Shown here piece by piece: positions 1 through 10,795 of a stretch of DNA of 64,000 nt. Position numbers and translations under genes: made by a program. Within the stretch, counting starts at the first letter, position 1. The number at the start of each line of letters is the position of its first letter. The notes below the pieces were generated by a model. That model was given only the letters and a program-made list of their open reading frames with translations, did no database searches and was not told the DNA's origin. Source of the stretch: Branchipolynoe longqiensis (taxonomy: Eukaryota; Annelida; Polychaeta; Phyllodocida; Polynoidae); the NCBI GenBank assembly GCA_030323885.1, contig CM059197.1:32939884-33003883 (forward strand), written 5' to 3'.

Positions 1-144
1 CATAACGCACCCACACCGAACGGCACCTCCCCCCCCCCCCTCCCCACACACACTCCACTGAGTGGGGGAGGGTGGCAGGGTGGTGAATGCGGTGAGCTGC
101 TCGCAGGGCTAGGAGGAGCACGGTGGATTGTTCAACTCGCAGTG

Positions 145-416
145 CTAATGCTAGGTACACACCTACCGTTTTTCCGCACCCACCTACCGTATTCGATCAA
201 AAATTGGCCAAAAGTCTTGAGGTGTGCACTCCCCTAGCACACCTACCTATTGCGATTCGCGACTTAAAACTCAATTTTAGGGCTAAAAGTGCCTCCTTAC
301 GATTGTGATTCGCAATTCGAAAAATGAATCGGCCCGTTTTCAGTTTTAAGCGGGTCAGGTCGGGTCACGAGTTTTGGTGCGCGAGTCGTAAATGATAGGT
401 GTGTACCTAGCATAAG
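145..416. mobile_element. Short TIR element, GCTAGGTACACACCTA ends
   Basis: The left end reads TAATGCTAGGTACACACCTA. The right end, reverse-complemented, reads TTATGCTAGGTACACACCTA, so the ends are near-perfect inverted repeats of about 20 bp around a roughly 230-bp interior with no coding capacity. The size and structure fit a MITE-like non-autonomous DNA transposon. The superfamily is not identifiable, and I see no other copy in this window. Confidence 0.55.
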
Positions 417-437
417 TCTATGGCAGCGGGTCGACAA

Positions 438-439
438 AC

Positions 440-490
<51 letters not shown>
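438..490. repeat. TA microsatellite
   Basis: Uninterrupted TA dinucleotides with short ATAC variation at the left edge. No function is inferred. Confidence 0.95.
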
Positions 491-985
491 GTGTGTGTAA
501 ACATTGCTGAGGGTATACATAGTGGGTTGTGCTCACACTGAGGGTCTATGTACCTAATCACCACGCCACTGAACTCAAACAAGAGCCACAAACACACTGC
601 CTCCCACAGTGCCCCTGCGACTATAAAAACCCACCACACCGCCTCTAGTAACGACAAACAAATAAGTAAACAAAAAAAGCTAATTTCTTGTCGGAATAAA
701 GCCTAGGCTGTTCAGAAAGATTAATACCTACCATAATATATTATAACATGCCCTATTAGATACAAGTAGTTCAATTTAGGGTAAGACCGACACGATGTTT
801 TGGTGGATATTATTTGGTGATAGACACAGGTGAGTTGTTAGTACAACCGAATTGCCCACTATCACCCACACGGAGGACAGGGGGGGGGGAAGTCCACACC
901 CAGAAAGCCAGTCGTGTTGGCTGATCATTGCCTCCTGCACCGCACTATTTCCTCCCACATACACCGTCGTACCAAAGGGACCGAT
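491..985. other. Unannotated intergenic stretch
   Basis: Ordinary mixed-composition DNA with short open frames that lack any recognisable domain. A poly-G run near 880-890 is the only notable feature. Confidence 0.5.
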
Positions 986-989
986 TGGC

Positions 990-1505
990 AGAGAGTATGT
1001 ACAGAGTCTGTGCAGAGTCTGTGCAGAGTCTTACAGAGTCTGTGCAGACTCTGACAGAGTATGTGCATAGTCTGCACATAGTACTACAGACTGCACATAA
1101 TCTGCACATAGTCTCGAAGAGTATGTGCAGAGTCTATAGAGAGTATGTGCAGAATCTTGAAGAGTCTTGCAGTTTCTGTGCAGAGTCTGTCCAGAGTATT
1201 ACAGAGTCTGTACATAGTCTGTGCAGAGACTCACAGACTGCGCATAGTATGCACATAGTATGCGCACAGTATGTGCAGAGGATATGCATAGTCTTGCAGA
1301 GTCTGTACAGAGTATGTGCAGAGTTACATAGTGTCGGCGACTTTACAATAGTTTTAGAGAGTCTGCACAGTCTGCCAAAGTATGCACATAGTCTGTGCAG
1401 AGTCTTGCAGAGTCTGACAGAGTTTGTAGAGAGTCTGCACAGTCTGACAGAGTATGCAATAGTCTGTACATAGTCGGTGCAGAGTCTTACAGAGTCTCTA
1501 TAGAT
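990..1505. repeat. Minisatellite, 10-11-bp unit near AGAGTCTGTGC
   Basis: About 45 degenerate units alternate between 10 and 11 bp (AGAGTCTGTGC, AGAGTATGTGC, AGAGTCTTAC, ATAGTCTGCAC). Because TGTGCA and TGCACA are near-complementary, units appear in both senses and the array can fold on itself. The 181-codon open frame through it is a by-product of the repeat. Confidence 0.85.
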
Positions 1506-1848
1506 TGCACCATGTTAACATATTCACATTCTGATTAAATACATAAATAGCTACGAGCTTAAGAAGTTGTCCTTTCAAGGTGAAAGTTAATGAGTAAATC
1601 CAAGGTCATTTTCGCAGAAGTAGTTGGTGATTATTCTTTTATCACTAGCAGTGCACCTAATGGGAAACCATGCTTTGTGTGTGGGTTTGTGTGGGTGTGT
1701 GGGTTGAGTGCGGTGGGATGGAGGGGGGATCTGTCCTGATGCTATAGGCATAGAGACGAACAGTTCACACTCCATATATAATGCAGGCCGAGGAAACAGA
1801 AAGCTATCTGGTAGATTACAGTCATACAGTCGTCACCACTCCTCCCAA
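1506..1848. other. Unannotated intergenic stretch
   Basis: No repeat family or coding signal is recognised. A short GTGTGTGGGTTTGTGTGG-like tract lies at 1676-1705. Confidence 0.5.
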
Positions 1849-1849
1849 C

Positions 1850-2690
1850 AACCGTTCAGTCAAGCCCCTTTGCCGCCCCATCCCCCGCCCCATTCCTGCC
1901 CCGTCCTCCCCATTCCAGTCCCATCCCCGCCCCAGGGCCGCCTCACCCCCGCCTCACCCCCGCCTCATCCCCGCCTCACCACCGCCACATTACCGCCCCA
2001 TCACTGCCCCATGGCTGTCCCATCACCGCCTCATACCCGCCTCATCCCCGCCCCATCCCTGTCCCATCCCCGTCCCATCCCCATCCCATCCCCGCCTCAT
2101 CCCCACCCCATTACCGCCACATCACTGACCCATCCCCGTCCCATCCCCGTCCCATCCCCGTCACATCCCCGCCCCGTCCCCACCCCATCAAGGTTCCCCA
2201 TCCCCGTCCTATCCCCGCCCCATCCCTGCTTCATCACCGACACATCAATGTCCTATCCCCGGCCCATTACCGCCACCTCACTGCCATATCCACGCCTCAT
2301 CCCCGCCCCATTCCTGTCCCATCCCTGCCTCATACCCGCCTCATCCCCGCCCCATTCCTGTCCCATCCGTGTCCCATCCCTGCCTCATACCCGCCTCATC
2401 CCCGCCCCATTCCTGTCCCATCCCTGCCTCATCCTCGGCTCATCTCCGCCCTATTACCACCACATCACTGACTCATCCCCGCCTCATCCCCACCCCATTA
2501 CCGCCACATCACTGCCCCATCCACATCCCATCCCCATCCCATACCCGCCCGGTCAAGGTCCCATCGCCGCCCCATCCCCACCCCATCCCGCCCCATCCCC
2601 GCCTCATCACTGCCACATCAAACTCCTATCACCGCCCCACCCCACGCTGCATCCCCCACCCCACCCGCCGGCTCTTTCCCCACACCCCAA
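1850..2690. repeat. C-rich minisatellite, 11-12-bp unit near CATCCCCGCCC
   Basis: About 70 units of CATCCCCGCCC, CATCCCCGCCT, CATTACCGCCA and CATCACTGCCC run almost without break. The plus strand is very low in G, so the minus strand is G-rich and could form quadruplexes. Open frames of 115-338 codons cross it and encode only Pro/His/Ser repeats, so they are not genes. Confidence 0.9.
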
Positions 2691-2955
2691 GTTCGCCACC
2701 ACTCACCCCTTCCTCTGCCCTTAGAATTGATAAGAATGCTGCTAAAAGCGGAACGTTCTCCTCAAACATTTCAAGAGCGCCCCCACCCTACCCCACACCT
2801 ACACACATACATACACGCGCACACATGTCCTCCACTCGCTCACTACTCTCCTCACTCCATCCATCATCGGAGTGAATTATGGATTAGGGTGGCATCTGAT
2901 GGCCCTGGTGACGATGTGCCTTTGATTCCCACGGTCGTCTGCATGACGCGCTTAT

Positions 2956-3138
2956 AGCCCAGTCACATTACAGCTTGCGACCACTTTGCGACCACCTTAG
3001 ACCAAAGAACCCACAGTCACCAGTGACGTCCTTACAAACAAAACAATGGTGGCTGAAGGTTGGGCATCATTGTTGACTGTGGGTTCTTTGGTCTAAATTG
3101 GTCGCAAAGTGGTCGCAAGCTGTAGTGTGACTGGGGCT
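2956..3138. mobile_element. Foldback element, AGCCCAGTCACA ends
   Basis: The left arm (AGCCCAGTCACATTACAGC, then GCGACCACTTTGCGACCA) matches the reverse complement of the right arm over about 64 bp with only a few differences. The loop is about 50 bp. There is no coding capacity. The ends resemble other TGTCACAC-type elements here (23959, 42174, 55499) and lie next to TTATA on the left and TTTAA on the right, so a TTAA-like target is possible. Confidence 0.75.
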
Positions 3139-3154
3139 TTAACCTGAAAACTCA

Positions 3155-3198
3155 GCAGACGCCAGGCAGACGCCGGACAGACGCCGGGCAGACGCTTC
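3155..3198. repeat. Four-copy 11-bp tandem, AGACGCCGGGC
   Basis: Four near-identical 11-bp units (CAGACGCCAGG type) sit directly after the foldback element. Confidence 0.8.
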
Positions 3199-3212
3199 CT
3201 TCTTCACCAGGC

Positions 3213-3300
3213 CCCATGTCCTAATTGGCAGAGCGCTCGCCTCCCGGGCGTGAAGTCGTGGCTTCAGCCCCTGACCGAGTCAAACGGATTTCCACTGGTC
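3213..3300 (+). repeat. Degenerate tRNA-like SINE head
   Basis: TAATTGGCAGAGCGCTCGCC looks like an A-box region, and GGCTTCAGCCC is a decayed B box. No cloverleaf can be drawn with confidence. It is read as the start of a decayed tRNA-derived SINE, not a functional tRNA. Confidence 0.45.
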
Positions 3301-4158
3301 CCTCAGTAAAGACTGAGGCTGAGAGTGAGACCCAACACGCCCGGTCGCAGCTACAGTTTGCAAAACAAGATGGCGGAGATGGTTAATACACATACAGTAT
3401 GATACAGGAAGTGGTCTTTCATCGAATATAAATTATTTACTGGGAAAATTTCATTGTAATCTACATTATAAATAAATGTATGGCAGTAATCCTATCAAAA
3501 GTGGTTGTCAGTAGGTGTTTATATATATATATATATATATATGTTATGTGATGTATAAGCATTATAGAAGTACAATTATTCGGAAGCTTTCCACACTTTA
3601 TTATATTCTAACTCATCTACTATACTGATCTGTTATTAAATTGTTCATCTATTATGCAACCGGGCCGATTGTGTCGCCCCCTGCCTTCAAACGCTGTAAC
3701 TTGTCTGGCGGCGCTCACTCACTCTGCCCACAATATATACTGAACAGTGAGCGACAGTTGGCTCACTGTCTAAAGGAGACAGGGAGGAGAGAATGCCTGC
3801 TCCGCAGTGAATAACATGGAGGTTAAGGTGGTTTGAGAGAAACATTAAGAGGCTGCAGTTATGTATATCCACATAATAAATGATATAGTACATATATCTC
3901 AGGCTAAACCAATGCGTCAGCAGAAACAATATTTTTCCATTATTCCCTGACAGTGCTAATCCCAAGAGTGGGGGGGGGGGGATCCGTGGTTTCACGGAAA
4001 GATTTGTCGCTAGCGCTAAGGGCTCGGTCTGATTTCCGTGTTTTATTTCGGCTACCACTTTCATCCCTGTGCAAAGCAGCATATATCTCAGAGCAGCTCC
4101 TTCCCCCTCTCACACAGCCCATTCCACACTGCGTACCGTAGCACTATTTTCACTGTCC
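3301..4158. other. Unannotated intergenic stretch
   Basis: AT-rich DNA with a TA microsatellite at 3519-3542 and a poly-G run at 3969-3981. No coding or known-repeat signal is supported. Confidence 0.5.
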
Positions 4159-4171
4159 ATGCTAACTTATG

Positions 4172-4522
4172 TTTGTTTGGTGTTTGTTTGTGGTTGTTTT
4201 AAGTCCTAGCAACAGCTAAGGTCATATCAGGACGGCTACCGACTTGTGATAGTGCACACTCTTGGCGACTTTATAGTGCTGCCCCCCTGGAAGACCAGGC
4301 TGCCAGTACCATGACCTGATATCCCACTCAGTCACATTATCCTGACACTGAGCCAACCAGTCCTTGCCCTATCCTAATAATGCCGAGCGCCAGGCTAGGA
4401 AACAACAAGTATCCATTTTTAAGTCATTGGTTTGACTTGACCAGGGTTCGACCCCACGACCCCACGATCTACCAACATGGGAGATGGACGCTCTAACTCA
4501 TTTGGCCATCCCGTCTGGTCCT
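4172..4522 (-). repeat. SINE family A, full length, with TSD
   Basis: The copy reads on the minus strand. Its tRNA-like head is at the right (GTTCGAACCC-type B box near 4445, ATGGCCAAATGAGTTAGAGC A box near 4490), and its tail (AGCTGTTGCTAGGACTTAA, then CAA-rich) is at the left. The 11-bp TSD GCTAACTTATG flanks it at 4161-4171 and 4523-4533. The perfect TSD shows target-primed retroposition. Confidence 0.9.
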
Positions 4523-4533
4523 GCTAACTTATG

Positions 4534-5063
4534 CATTATTGGTGTGTAGAGAAAGCTGACCACACGGCCGTTCTGTCATTCTTCATGTCTGCTGGCCCTC
4601 TGACATAACACTATAAATACAGATGCATCTCAATCTAAAAACCGTTAATAACTACTCAGTCTTGGTCGTTTCCTGCAGTTGTGTACCATGTGTACGTTGG
4701 GCATACAACACAACAAACTACAGTGTGTGTGGATATATAATGTATATCGAATTATGGGAATATAAATAGATGGATGATGTTATATGCGGTGTAGTGACTA
4801 TTTGATGCGTGAGCGGACAGGTGGCGCCACAAGCAGATCTGAGGTTGTGGTAGGTTACACTAGCTGATGACTTACTGCTGGCTCCTCCAGCCGATGACTG
4901 CGCTAGGAGTAGAGGCTGAGCGGCCGGTGGAAGCTTCCGGCCTTATTATACTCGTATAATGGCTTATACAGCATATAAAGATTCACCCCACCCCCACTGT
5001 CCTGTGCAGTGTACATGGCTATTGATCGACCTTATAATGAACACCTTGGATGGAAATCACAAT
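4534..5063. other. Unannotated intergenic stretch
   Basis: No repeat family, gene or RNA is recognised. Confidence 0.5.
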
Positions 5064-5225
5064 ATCCTGAAACACGATCTAACCAGTCATTGCCATATCA
5101 TATTAATGACGTGCGCCAGGCTAGGTAGCGATAAGTATAAATTTGGTAAGTCATTGGTTTGACTCAAATGGAATTCAAACTCCCGACTTTTCCCACGCGA
5201 AGCCTGCGCTCTACCGATTTGTCCA
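5064..5225 (-). repeat. SINE family A fragment (head and middle)
   Basis: The body (TAACCAGTCATTGCC, GCGCCAGGCTAGGTAGCGA, GTCATTGGTTTGACT) and a decayed head match family A in minus orientation. The tail half is missing or unrecognisable. Confidence 0.75.
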
Positions 5226-5501
5226 TATGTATATATATACATATATATAATGTATATGAACTATACGATCATAGTAGCCCAGCATAGTTTCCTCCAGGTC
5301 CTCAGCTCCCCCGTCAGTCATCGGCTACTGGGGCCTGGGGTAGTCATCTACTGCTCCAACCTACTCAATCTCAGCTCCGACAGTGGCGCCACCTTCCGGT
5401 CCTCGCTCTGATGGCCACCTAACCTCATTCACTGTACCACTGAAATTGTACATATAGAGTATACATATATATCTAGCTATATCTTATGCATATGCACATG
5501 T

Positions 5502-5681
5502 ACAGTAAAACCTCTCTAAATCGACCGACCTTGGGACTGACTTTCAGTGGTTGATTTAGGTAGATGGTCGGTTTAGGGCGTTAGAATATGATTACAATGG
5601 TATTGTTGGGACTCAAATAAAGTGATCGATATACTGGAGTGGTCGATCTCTGGAGGTAATCGGTTAGGGAGGTTTTACTGT
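5502..5681. mobile_element. pogo-like MITE, ACAGTAAAACC ends
   Basis: It starts ACAGTAAAACCTCTCTAAAT and ends with the complement (GGGAGGTTTTACTGT), flanked by TA on both sides. The interior is itself self-complementary (GGTCGATTTAGG/TCGGTTAGGGAGG). These ends are typical of non-autonomous pogo/Tigger-type elements of the Tc1/mariner superfamily. It is about 180 bp and has no coding capacity. Confidence 0.85.
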
Positions 5682-5935
5682 ATATGCATATATAAATTAT
5701 ATAATAACATTATATATATATAGGTATCGGAGAAGAAGTCGTTTCAAGGTTGTATGAGTTCGGACCATAGCTGCGCGCATGCGCGTTGGCCGGCTCAGCT
5801 GGTGCCGGCGCGCTGCCGCCGCTGATATATATTCGATGTTCTGCGTCAGCTCGTCACACTTCCACCGAAAATATTTGATATATATGTAGTGTTCACTGGA
5901 CATCTCAGGCAAAGTACCACATAGAAGGTAGCGTG
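5682..5935. other. Unannotated, contains NRF1-like palindrome
   Basis: Mixed DNA with a short GC-rich core at 5770-5825 holding GCGCGCATGCGCG. No gene is supported. Confidence 0.4.
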
Positions 5936-5939
5936 GTGA

Positions 5940-6235
5940 GTGTGTTGATTCAGGTCCTAGGTGGTGTAATGGTTAGCTACACACGAATCAAAAGAGATGT
6001 GGTCGAGCCCAGCTCTGGGCACGATATTTCCCATTCATCACCCTCGACACTGGTTGCAGTGATCAGGATCCTGTACAAGCTTTGCGCCGTATGGTTGTTC
6101 AAGTGACCCTGTGTATGTATGTGTTAGTGCATTGCCTGTATGTATGTATTGTAAGCATTCAAGATTACAATCCAGGGGACGAGTGTAGTGCACTGCATGA
6201 CCTCTCGGCAAGTAACCACTAGGACAGGTAGCGTG
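5940..6235 (+). repeat. SINE family C, tRNA-headed, first copy
   Basis: The head GGTGGTGTAATGGTTAGC is an A-box-like motif, and GTGGTCGAGCCC is a B-box-like motif about 40 bp later. They are followed by GGGCACGATATTTCCCATT and a body ending near 6235. The copy is immediately followed by a second head of the same family. Confidence 0.65.
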
Positions 6236-6350
6236 GGGAGTGTGTGATATCAGGGAGCTAGGTTGTACTGGTAGCACACTGGCCCGAATACAAGGATGTG
6301 GGTTCGAGTCCCGCTCTAGGCACAATATTTCCCATTTTCATCACCCCCAC

Positions 6351-6352
<2 letters not shown>
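6236..6352 (+). repeat. SINE family C, second, shorter copy
   Basis: The head has GTACTGGTAGCACACTGGCC and a well-kept B box, GGGTTCGAGTCCC. Then comes TAGGCACAATATTTCCCATT, as in the first copy. It stops at CACGAC and runs into a TA tract at 6356-6383. The repeated AGGTAGCGTGG just before each head marks the tandem arrangement. Confidence 0.65.
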
Positions 6353-6383
<31 letters not shown>

Positions 6384-6387
<4 letters not shown>

Positions 6388-6560
6388 TACATCCTCTCTA
6401 AATCGATCGACCATGGGACCGACTTTAAGTGGTCCATTTAGGGAGGTGGTCAGGTTAGAGAGTTAGAATATTCTTACAATGGTATTGTTGGGACTCAAAT
6501 AAAGCGATCCATATAGGGAAGTGGTCGATATGTGGAGGCTCGGTATATAGAAGTTTTAGT
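6384..6560. mobile_element. pogo-like MITE, diverged copy
   Basis: It has the same structure as the copy at 5502: ACAGTACATCCTCTCTAAAT at the left, GAAGTTTTAGTATA at the right, and shared ACAATGGTATTGTTGGGACT in the middle. It sits between TA tracts, as expected for a TA-targeting element. Confidence 0.8.
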
Positions 6561-6990
6561 ATATATATATATATACATCATATCTATGCCGATTGACTAG
6601 ACTACTGTTTTAGTAATAAACCCGCTATAATTCCTGACTAGAATGCCGGTAAATGTGATATATATGGAATCGCCGATGTATAGCCACATCAATCATTCCT
6701 GTCGCATTATTCCATTGTAGATATAATAACACATAACCCTACTTCCCCCCTCAATAGTAGTCCACTTGTAGAACACCATAGTCCTGGTGGCTTTGTGGGG
6801 GGTCTCCCTGTGGCTCCTCACTAAAAATGCACCAGTATTTCGCTAACGCCACCATCTGTGAAAATCAAATAAAAATCAAAGACCTGCCGTAATGAAATCA
6901 ACTAGAAACCTCCATGCTTCTAACCTACTGGTGCCTTTGGTTAAATTTGTTAACATTCAGACAGTATTTGCATTAATGCTTTGCTGTGAT
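6561..6990. other. Unannotated intergenic stretch
   Basis: AT-rich DNA. No gene or repeat family is identified. Confidence 0.5.
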
Positions 6991-7009
6991 TTGATTTTTG
7001 ATTTATAAG

Positions 7010-7500
7010 CGGGGCGTGGGGACTTGTCGAATCTTTAGTCAGGCGCGCCTGTCACCCCGCCGCCTTGCCCCTCCCCTCCCCGGCACTCCGGCGGTGCAGT
7101 CCCCGGCAGTTCCCACCACCTTGCCCGGGGCAGACCCACTTCCCTATAGCCTACTTACAGCCGCAGCCACTGGCGCGGCACCTAAACCCTACCACTGCCG
7201 CCCGGAAGCGCCTGCGCCGGATGCATTCAGGTATCCCTGCGCCCATGTACTCAGGCCCTGGCACGGCGACGGGGATTATGGCACTGGTTGTCGGCGGAGG
7301 TGCACTAGTTGTCTATATGTGTGTATATGTGGATGGCATGTGGGGGGCGGGGGGAGGGGTGGGCGGCTGCTGGTGCCGGCGGACGGCGACGGTAAGGATG
7401 TCGTCTGGCGAGACTATTGTCATTATCGAATTGTGGCGGGAAATTGTGTGAATAGGGAAAACTGACGCTGTGTTTTTTACATCGCCGGCCGCCGGTAACA
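7010..7500. promoter_or_regulatory. CpG-rich patch, possible promoter
   Basis: Composition changes sharply to GC- and CpG-rich DNA (GGCGCGCC at 7044, many CGCC/GGCGG runs) in an otherwise CpG-poor window. CpG islands mark promoters in many genomes, but I see no TATA box, no convincing first exon and no ordered factor sites. Open frames of 128-155 codons here carry no domain I recognise. A GC-rich non-genic patch is equally possible. Confidence 0.25.
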
Positions 7501-7571
7501 GTCAGCACCTGCAATGACATCTCTCCTTATACAACGCTCCTTTTAAGTTTTATAACCTCTTCTAGGATGAA

Positions 7572-7901
7572 CCGGGCGCGGTGGCTTAATCGGTAGAGCG
7601 CGTCCCTCGCGTGCGGAAGGTCGGGAGTTTGTGTCCCTGTCGAGTCAAACCAATGACTTTAAAATTGACACGTGTCGCTTCCTAGCCAGGCATTCAGCAT
7701 TATTAGGATAGCACAATGACTGGTTGGCTCAGTGTCAGGATAATGTGACTGAGTGGGATATCGGATCATGATGCTGGCGGCCTGATTTCCCAGTGGGGCA
7801 GCACTATCAAAGTTGCCATGAGAGCGCACTGTCACAAGTCAGTACCCGTCTTGATATAACCTTAGATGTTACTAGGACGTAAAACAACAAAAAACAAACA
7901 A
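7572..7901 (+). repeat. SINE family A, full length
   Basis: The A-box region GGTGGCTTAATCGGTAGAGC, a decayed B box, the body CAATGACTTTAAAATTGACA, and the tail TTAGATGTTACTAGGACG followed by CAA-rich sequence are all present. An imperfect TSD may be CTTCTAGGATGAA and CTTCTGGGATGGA. Confidence 0.85.
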
Positions 7902-8216
7902 ATTAACTTCTGGGATGGATGGCGGAAGGGGAAGGGGTGGGGTCGGGAGGGCAGTTCCATTCCCCTGTAATATAGAGGGGAATGAAGGGATCAATGTAGG
8001 CGGGTACGGGAGACAAATTACACCTTGTGTTTAAAGAGCATTTTGTGTTCAGATGTTGCCTTTTTATTCCCGAGGTACCCACTTGTTTTATTTTATAGTT
8101 ATATTTATATATTTTTAATCATTTTTAATTTTAGAGCCATCATCATATAATAGAGACATTGTATGCACCCAGTAAATTGGGAAATATGGAGTAAAAGTAC
8201 TGAAGAATTGCAAACT
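7902..8216. other. Unannotated intergenic stretch
   Basis: A G-rich stretch at 7915-7990 and AT-rich DNA after it. Nothing is recognised. Confidence 0.5.
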
Positions 8217-8394
8217 ACAGTAAAACCTCTCAACCCGACCACCTCCACAGATCGACCACTCCCATATTGATCGCTTCATTTGGGTTCCAACAATATCATT
8301 GTAACCATATTCTAGCTTCCTAAACCAACCACCTCCCTAAGTCGACCACTTAAAGTTGGAACCAAGGTCGGTCGATTTAGAGAGGGTTTATTGT
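8217..8394. mobile_element. pogo-like MITE, third copy
   Basis: ACAGTAAAACCTCTCAACCC at the left, and GAGGGTTTATTGTA at the right. The interior reads as the reverse complement of the 5502 copy (TTTGGGTTCCAACAATATCA), so it is in the opposite orientation. Confidence 0.8.
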
Positions 8395-8515
8395 ATAATT
8401 AAGCCACAATTTCGTGTAATAATCTATTTAATTTTGTCATATATCTATATTATGCATTACTTTTTTATCCAATTGCATTCCATTTCCTAAATATTTGATA
8501 TAATCGCCTGCCAAT

Positions 8516-8869
8516 TTAAAGCTGCATAGTCCGATGAAATATCAAAGTTTCAAAACCAAACCAATTATCTAGATTTGATTTTACATAGCTAACTTAGATA
8601 CTGATGCACTTATTAAGCATTTCCTTCTGCGTAGAAGGCAATACTGAGTCAATTTAACAGAAACTGTTTCTGCAGAACTCTATGGTGTCAGAGTTTTGGC
8701 AAGCTTGCCAAAACTAATTTTCCATGTTTGCACTCAAAATATCTCAAAAGTTTACCATTTAAAATGAAAGTAACTTTGAACTAATGTAAATTAGATACTT
8801 GTAATCAATCAAATATATTTATCTCAGAAAAAATACAGAAATTCAAAACCATTGGACTATGCAACTTTG
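8516..8869. mobile_element. MITE, TTAA-AGCTGCATAGTCCGATG family
   Basis: The left end TTAAAGCTGCATAGTCCGAT pairs with the right end CCATTGGACTATGCAACTTT. The interior (AACCAATTATCTAGATTTGA, GATACTGATGCACTTATTAA) is shared with copies at 24925, 32112 and 63123. Several copies keep TTAA on both sides, which suggests a TTAA-targeting superfamily such as piggyBac or Kolobok. The exact superfamily is inference. Confidence 0.8.
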
Positions 8870-8974
8870 ACTATATTCCGGACTCATATACATACGTCAT
8901 CTGGCATTCATATATAGTTATTTGGTTCGGAACTATATTTTTGGCATATTCTTTATTGGGGATATTTAATGTTA

Positions 8975-9085
8975 TAAGTGCATACTCTGATGAAAGCATC
9001 ACATTTTCGAAACGAAGGCATTGACCTAGACTTGATCCTACATGTCCAAGTTAGATACTGGTTGACTTGATGCTAAAGTACTTAA
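8975..9085. mobile_element. Fragment of the TTAA MITE
   Basis: GCATACTCTGATGAAAGCAT, then GACCTAGACTTGATCCTACA and CAAGTTAGATACTGG, match the left third of the MITE at 8516 with heavy divergence. The right end is not found. Confidence 0.5.
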
Positions 9086-9370
9086 CAACCATGAGTAAAC
9101 AAAACTGACAGCTAGCAGAAACAATAATTTGGCAGGTTTTCAAATCAATGGTAACCCGATACAACAAAATTTCCTTCAGTAGATTATGCCAATCAAGTTT
9201 ATGTATAGCACATTATGTATAGCACATACTCAAACGACATTAGTGTGAATCTTTAATGTAGTCCACCTGCAATTACCTCCTATTCCTATTCTGGTTGAGT
9301 GGTGTGTAAATATCCTGATGTTGCACCAACAATGTTTTAATGTAAGCACCATGTGAGACCGCTTTACCAA

Positions 9371-9627
9371 TATAATACCCCCATCACACCAAAGTAGTTC
9401 TCAAAATGTCCGACCCCATTCTAAAAAGGGGTCAAATGTGGCCGCCGAGAATTTTGAACATGCTCAAAGTTCTAGAGCACGCTTCTGTCCTTGGCCATCC
9501 ATGCAGTTCATAAAAAGTTTGTAAAACGTTGCTACTACATTCACTAAGTTCGCACACAGTTTGAGCCCGTTCGGCAACATTTTCAAGAATGTAGTAAGAA
9601 CTACTTTGGTGTGCTGGGGGTATAATG
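9371..9627. mobile_element. TIR element, ATACCCCCATCACACC ends
   Basis: The left end ATAATACCCCCATCACACCA plus AAGTAGTTCT pairs with the right end (reverse complement ATTATACCCCCAGCACACCA plus AAGTAGTTCT) over about 32 bp with one mismatch. The interior is about 190 bp with no domain, so it is a MITE. The superfamily is unknown. Confidence 0.75.
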
Positions 9628-9764
9628 GGCAAACAAATTGTTGAGTTCCTAAGAACAACTGGACTACCATCACCTAATTTTAGCTATGTCTTGTTTAGTT
9701 AAATTTTGTTGTAGTGTTACGCAAAGTTAGCCGCTTCAAAAGTACATCATTGATCAATCTTGCT

Positions 9765-9840
9765 GCCAATTGACACAAATCTGACCATTTCAGATTTTCA
9801 TGTAAATCTCAACATAGGCATGTAAATGTGGTTAACAAGA
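9765..9840 (+). repeat. Short interspersed segment, also at window end
   Basis: GCTGCCAATTGACACAAATC and CATGTAAATCTCAACAT match, in opposite orientation, the sequence at 63775-63905. The family is unidentified. Confidence 0.5.
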
Positions 9841-9844
9841 CTGA

Positions 9845-10795
9845 CAGAATAGACACCACCAACCTTGCTGTCGACACAGCATTAGATACCACTAACTTTT
9901 CAGTGTGAATATGGCCCTGACATAGCATTAGACACCACTAACATTTCAATGTGAATATGACCCTCACATAGCATTACATACCACTACCATTTCGCCGTGA
10001 AAATGGCCCTGACATAGCATGAGAAACTACTAACATTTCATTGTGAATATGGCCCTGACATAGCATTAGATACCACTACCCTTTCACTGTGAATATTTCC
10101 CAGACATAGCAGTAGATACCACTAACTTTTCAGTGTGAATATGACCCTGACAGCATTAGATACCACTAACATTTCACTGTAAATATGACCCATACATAGC
10201 GTGAGATAGCACTACCCTTTCACTGTGAATATGGCCCTGACATAGGATTAGATACCACTACCTTCTCACTGTGAATACGACCCTGACGTAGCATTAGATA
10301 CGGCTAGCATTTCACTGTGAATATGACCAAGACATAGCATTAGATACTGCTAACATTTCACTGTGAATACGGCGCTGACATAGCATTAGATACTGCTAAC
10401 ATTTCACTGTGAATATGACCCAGACATAGCATTAGATACTGCTAACATTTCTCTGTAAATACGACCCTGACATAGCATTAAATCCTGCTAACATTTCAAT
10501 GCGAATATGACCCAGACATAGCTTTAGATGATACTAACATTTCATTGTGAATATACCCCTGAAATAGCATTAGATACCACTAACATATTACCAATCATAT
10601 AGCCCTGACATAGCATGAGATACCACTACCTCTTCACTGTGAATATGGCCCTGACATCGCATTAGATACCACTACCTTTTCACTGTGAATATGGCCCTGA
10701 CATAGCATTACATACCACTAACATTTCACTGTGAATATGGCCCTGACATAGCATTATATACCACTAACTTCTCACAATGCATATGGCCCTTGCTG
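9845..10795. repeat. 46-bp minisatellite, about 20 copies
   Basis: The unit is near CTGACATAGCATTAGATACC, ACTAACATTTCACTGTGAAT, ATGGCC. Units differ by a few substitutions and small indels, for instance CCCAGACATAGC versus CCCTGACATAGC, with a diverged unit near 10580-10600. No unit is noticeably better kept at one edge. Confidence 0.92.

Noticed and set aside
1708..2875. Proline/histidine-rich frames up to 338 codons
   Set aside because: They follow the 11-12-bp C-rich minisatellite exactly and have no non-repetitive domain.
6998..7465. 155-codon frame in the CpG-rich patch
   Set aside because: No domain is recognised. GC-rich DNA has few stops, and two frames are open at once, so it is not evidence of coding.
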